This document shows positions 63,247 through 64,000 of a stretch of DNA of 64,000 bases, one piece after another. The position numbers were made by a program, and so were the translations under genes. Under the pieces are notes generated by a model. The model had not been told where the DNA came from, searched no databases, and worked only from the letters and a program-made list of their open reading frames with translations. This stretch comes from SKPT01 sp040905445 (GTDB lineage Bacteria > Planctomycetota > Phycisphaerae > Phycisphaerales > Phycisphaeraceae), in the NCBI GenBank assembly GCA_040905445.1, contig JBBDRN010000049.1:6902-70901 (forward strand), read 5' to 3'. Numbering within the stretch: the stretch's first letter is position 1; every line of letters begins with the position of its first letter.

Positions 63247-63640
63247 ATACCTCGTCATCGGTGGGTACGCGGTCAACTTTCACGGGTACCCGCGCACGAC
63301 CGACGACATCGACGTCTGGATCGCCATGCGAGCGGAGAACGCCGAGCGAGTGATTGAAGCGCTGAACAGCTTCGGCTTCGACGACGCGAGCAAGGCGCGG
63401 GACGTGTTGCTCAAGGCCGACCAGATCGTCCGCATGGGCGTCGCGCCTGTTCGCATCGAGATCGCCACCACCATCGCCGGCGTCGACTTCGACGACTGCT
63501 ACGGACGCCGCGTCGAAGGCGAGCTCGGTGGCGTCACCGTGCCGTTCATCAGCCTGCAGGACCTGCGCCGGAACAAGGCGGCCACCGGGCGAAACAAGGA
63601 CCTCGCCGATCTCGACGAGCTGCCGGAGGCCGACGCATGA
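63179..63640 (+). CDS. AbiEii/MenT-like nucleotidyltransferase
   Basis: The 153-residue protein has the nucleotidyltransferase core YLVIGGYAVNFHGYPRTTDDI then DVWI (about residues 21-45), in which GG and the DxD acid pair are intact. A second conserved stretch follows (VPFISLQDLRRNKAATGRNKDLADL, split here). The layout fits the minimal nucleotidyltransferases of toxin-antitoxin or abortive-infection modules. AGGCAGGT precedes ATG 63179, inside the upstream gene. Its TGA overlaps the lutB ATG (ATGA), and GGAGG within this gene serves lutB. Activity is inferred from the fold. Confidence 0.8.
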   Translation: MATTPVPDDFTEFLRFLNDRGVEYLVIGGYAVNFHGYPRTTDDIDVWIAMRAENAERVIEALNSFGFDDASKARDVLLKADQIVRMGVAPVRIEIATTIAGVDFDDCYGRRVEGELGGVTVPFISLQDLRRNKAATGRNKDLADLDELPEADA

Positions 63641-64000
63641 CCCACGACACCCTCTTCCCATCCCTGCCCTACGACATCAAGCAGCGCGCCGACACCGCCA
63701 CGGCCGACGTCAAGCTCCAGCAGTTCGTCAACCACGCCACCTACGCCAAGGACACCACCCGCCGGCAGGTCATCCCCGCGACGTTCGGCGACAACGCCGA
63801 CGCCGCACGCACCCTCGCAGGCGACATCAAGCAGCACACGCTCGACCACCTGGATTACTACCTCGAGCAGTTCATCGACAACGCTGCCGCCGCGGGCGCC
63901 CAGGTCCACTTCGCGCGCGACGGTGCCCAGGCCAACGCTATCGCCGTCGCCATCGCCGAGGCCAACCACTGCCGCCTGTGCGTCAAGAGCAAGTCGATGG
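63637..64000 (+). CDS. lutB: LutB-type lactate utilisation protein (5' part)
   Basis: The first 121 codons are visible before the window ends. The sequence FVNHATYAKDTTRRQVI, LDYYLEQFIDNAAAAGAQVHFARDG, split here, and CRLCVKSKSM match the N-terminal LUD region of LutB, which also carries ferredoxin-like and HdrB-like parts further on. LutB passes electrons from L-lactate oxidation within LutABC. GGAGG lies seven bases before ATG 63637, and the start overlaps the stop of the inserted nucleotidyltransferase gene, so translation is coupled to that gene rather than to lutA. Confidence 0.9.
   Translation, partial: MTHDTLFPSLPYDIKQRADTATADVKLQQFVNHATYAKDTTRRQVIPATFGDNADAARTLAGDIKQHTLDHLDYYLEQFIDNAAAAGAQVHFARDGAQANAIAVAIAEANHCRLCVKSKSM

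Overview
The window looks like a chromosome segment of a planctomycete, most likely class Phycisphaerae. The evidence is very high GC (about 70% by eye), H-X9-DG-type prepilins, a vWFA/BatA/DUF4159 operon, an HYExAFE-family protein, a SpoIVB-type (S55) peptidase and DUF2934 and DUF4159 proteins. Genes lie on both strands in short operons, and about 90% of the DNA is coding. I see no prophage, insertion sequence, CRISPR array, rRNA or replication origin. The long ORFs antisense to real genes are high-GC artefacts and are left out.

Layout. 1-7 kb: a gene tail, tRNA-Ala(GGC), a Gfo/Idh oxidoreductase, an HYExAFE protein, hisS, ubiE, an M48 metallopeptidase lipoprotein and a B12-binding-fold protein. 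7-10 kb: tRNA-Leu(GAG), comM/yifB, a partial duplication of its 5' end and two small membrane proteins. 10-18 kb: a Cus-type RND metal efflux operon (cusC-cusB-cusA) preceded by a Cys/His-rich exported protein. 18-26.5 kb: a prepilin, a small lipoprotein, rpmH (bL34), a periplasmic beta-propeller protein with an S55 peptidase, and rnc. 26.6-34.4 kb: a DUF2934 protein, bcp, and a four-gene vWFA/BatA/DUF4159 operon. 34.4-41.3 kb: a Lon-substrate-binding-domain protein, an epimerase, two tandem prepilin paralogues, ahcY and an ArsR-methyltransferase. 41.5-46.5 kb: a second Gfo/Idh oxidoreductase, a lipoprotein and the rplKAJL ribosomal cluster. 46.8-53 kb: a DinG-like helicase facing recJ, an MDR dehydrogenase and a 3-methyladenine glycosylase. 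53-64 kb: rpsA, a membrane protein, pgsA, rhaB, a site-2-protease homologue, an SDR, a TIM-barrel protein, a PilZ-like protein and a lactate-utilisation operon (lutA, lutB) interrupted by a two-gene nucleotidyltransferase/antitoxin-like cassette.

The most striking property is the density of short repeats. At least five families of nested palindromes occupy intergenic gaps, mainly between convergent genes or beside stop codons, and several genes take their stop codon from the repeat. Separately, period-7 tandem repeats of several sequence families occur between genes. They also occur in frame inside the neighbouring recJ and dinG-like genes.

A second theme is transcription. About ten genes have a -10-like hexamer only 6 to 10 bases before the start codon, suggesting leaderless or near-leaderless mRNAs, while others have Shine-Dalgarno sequences.
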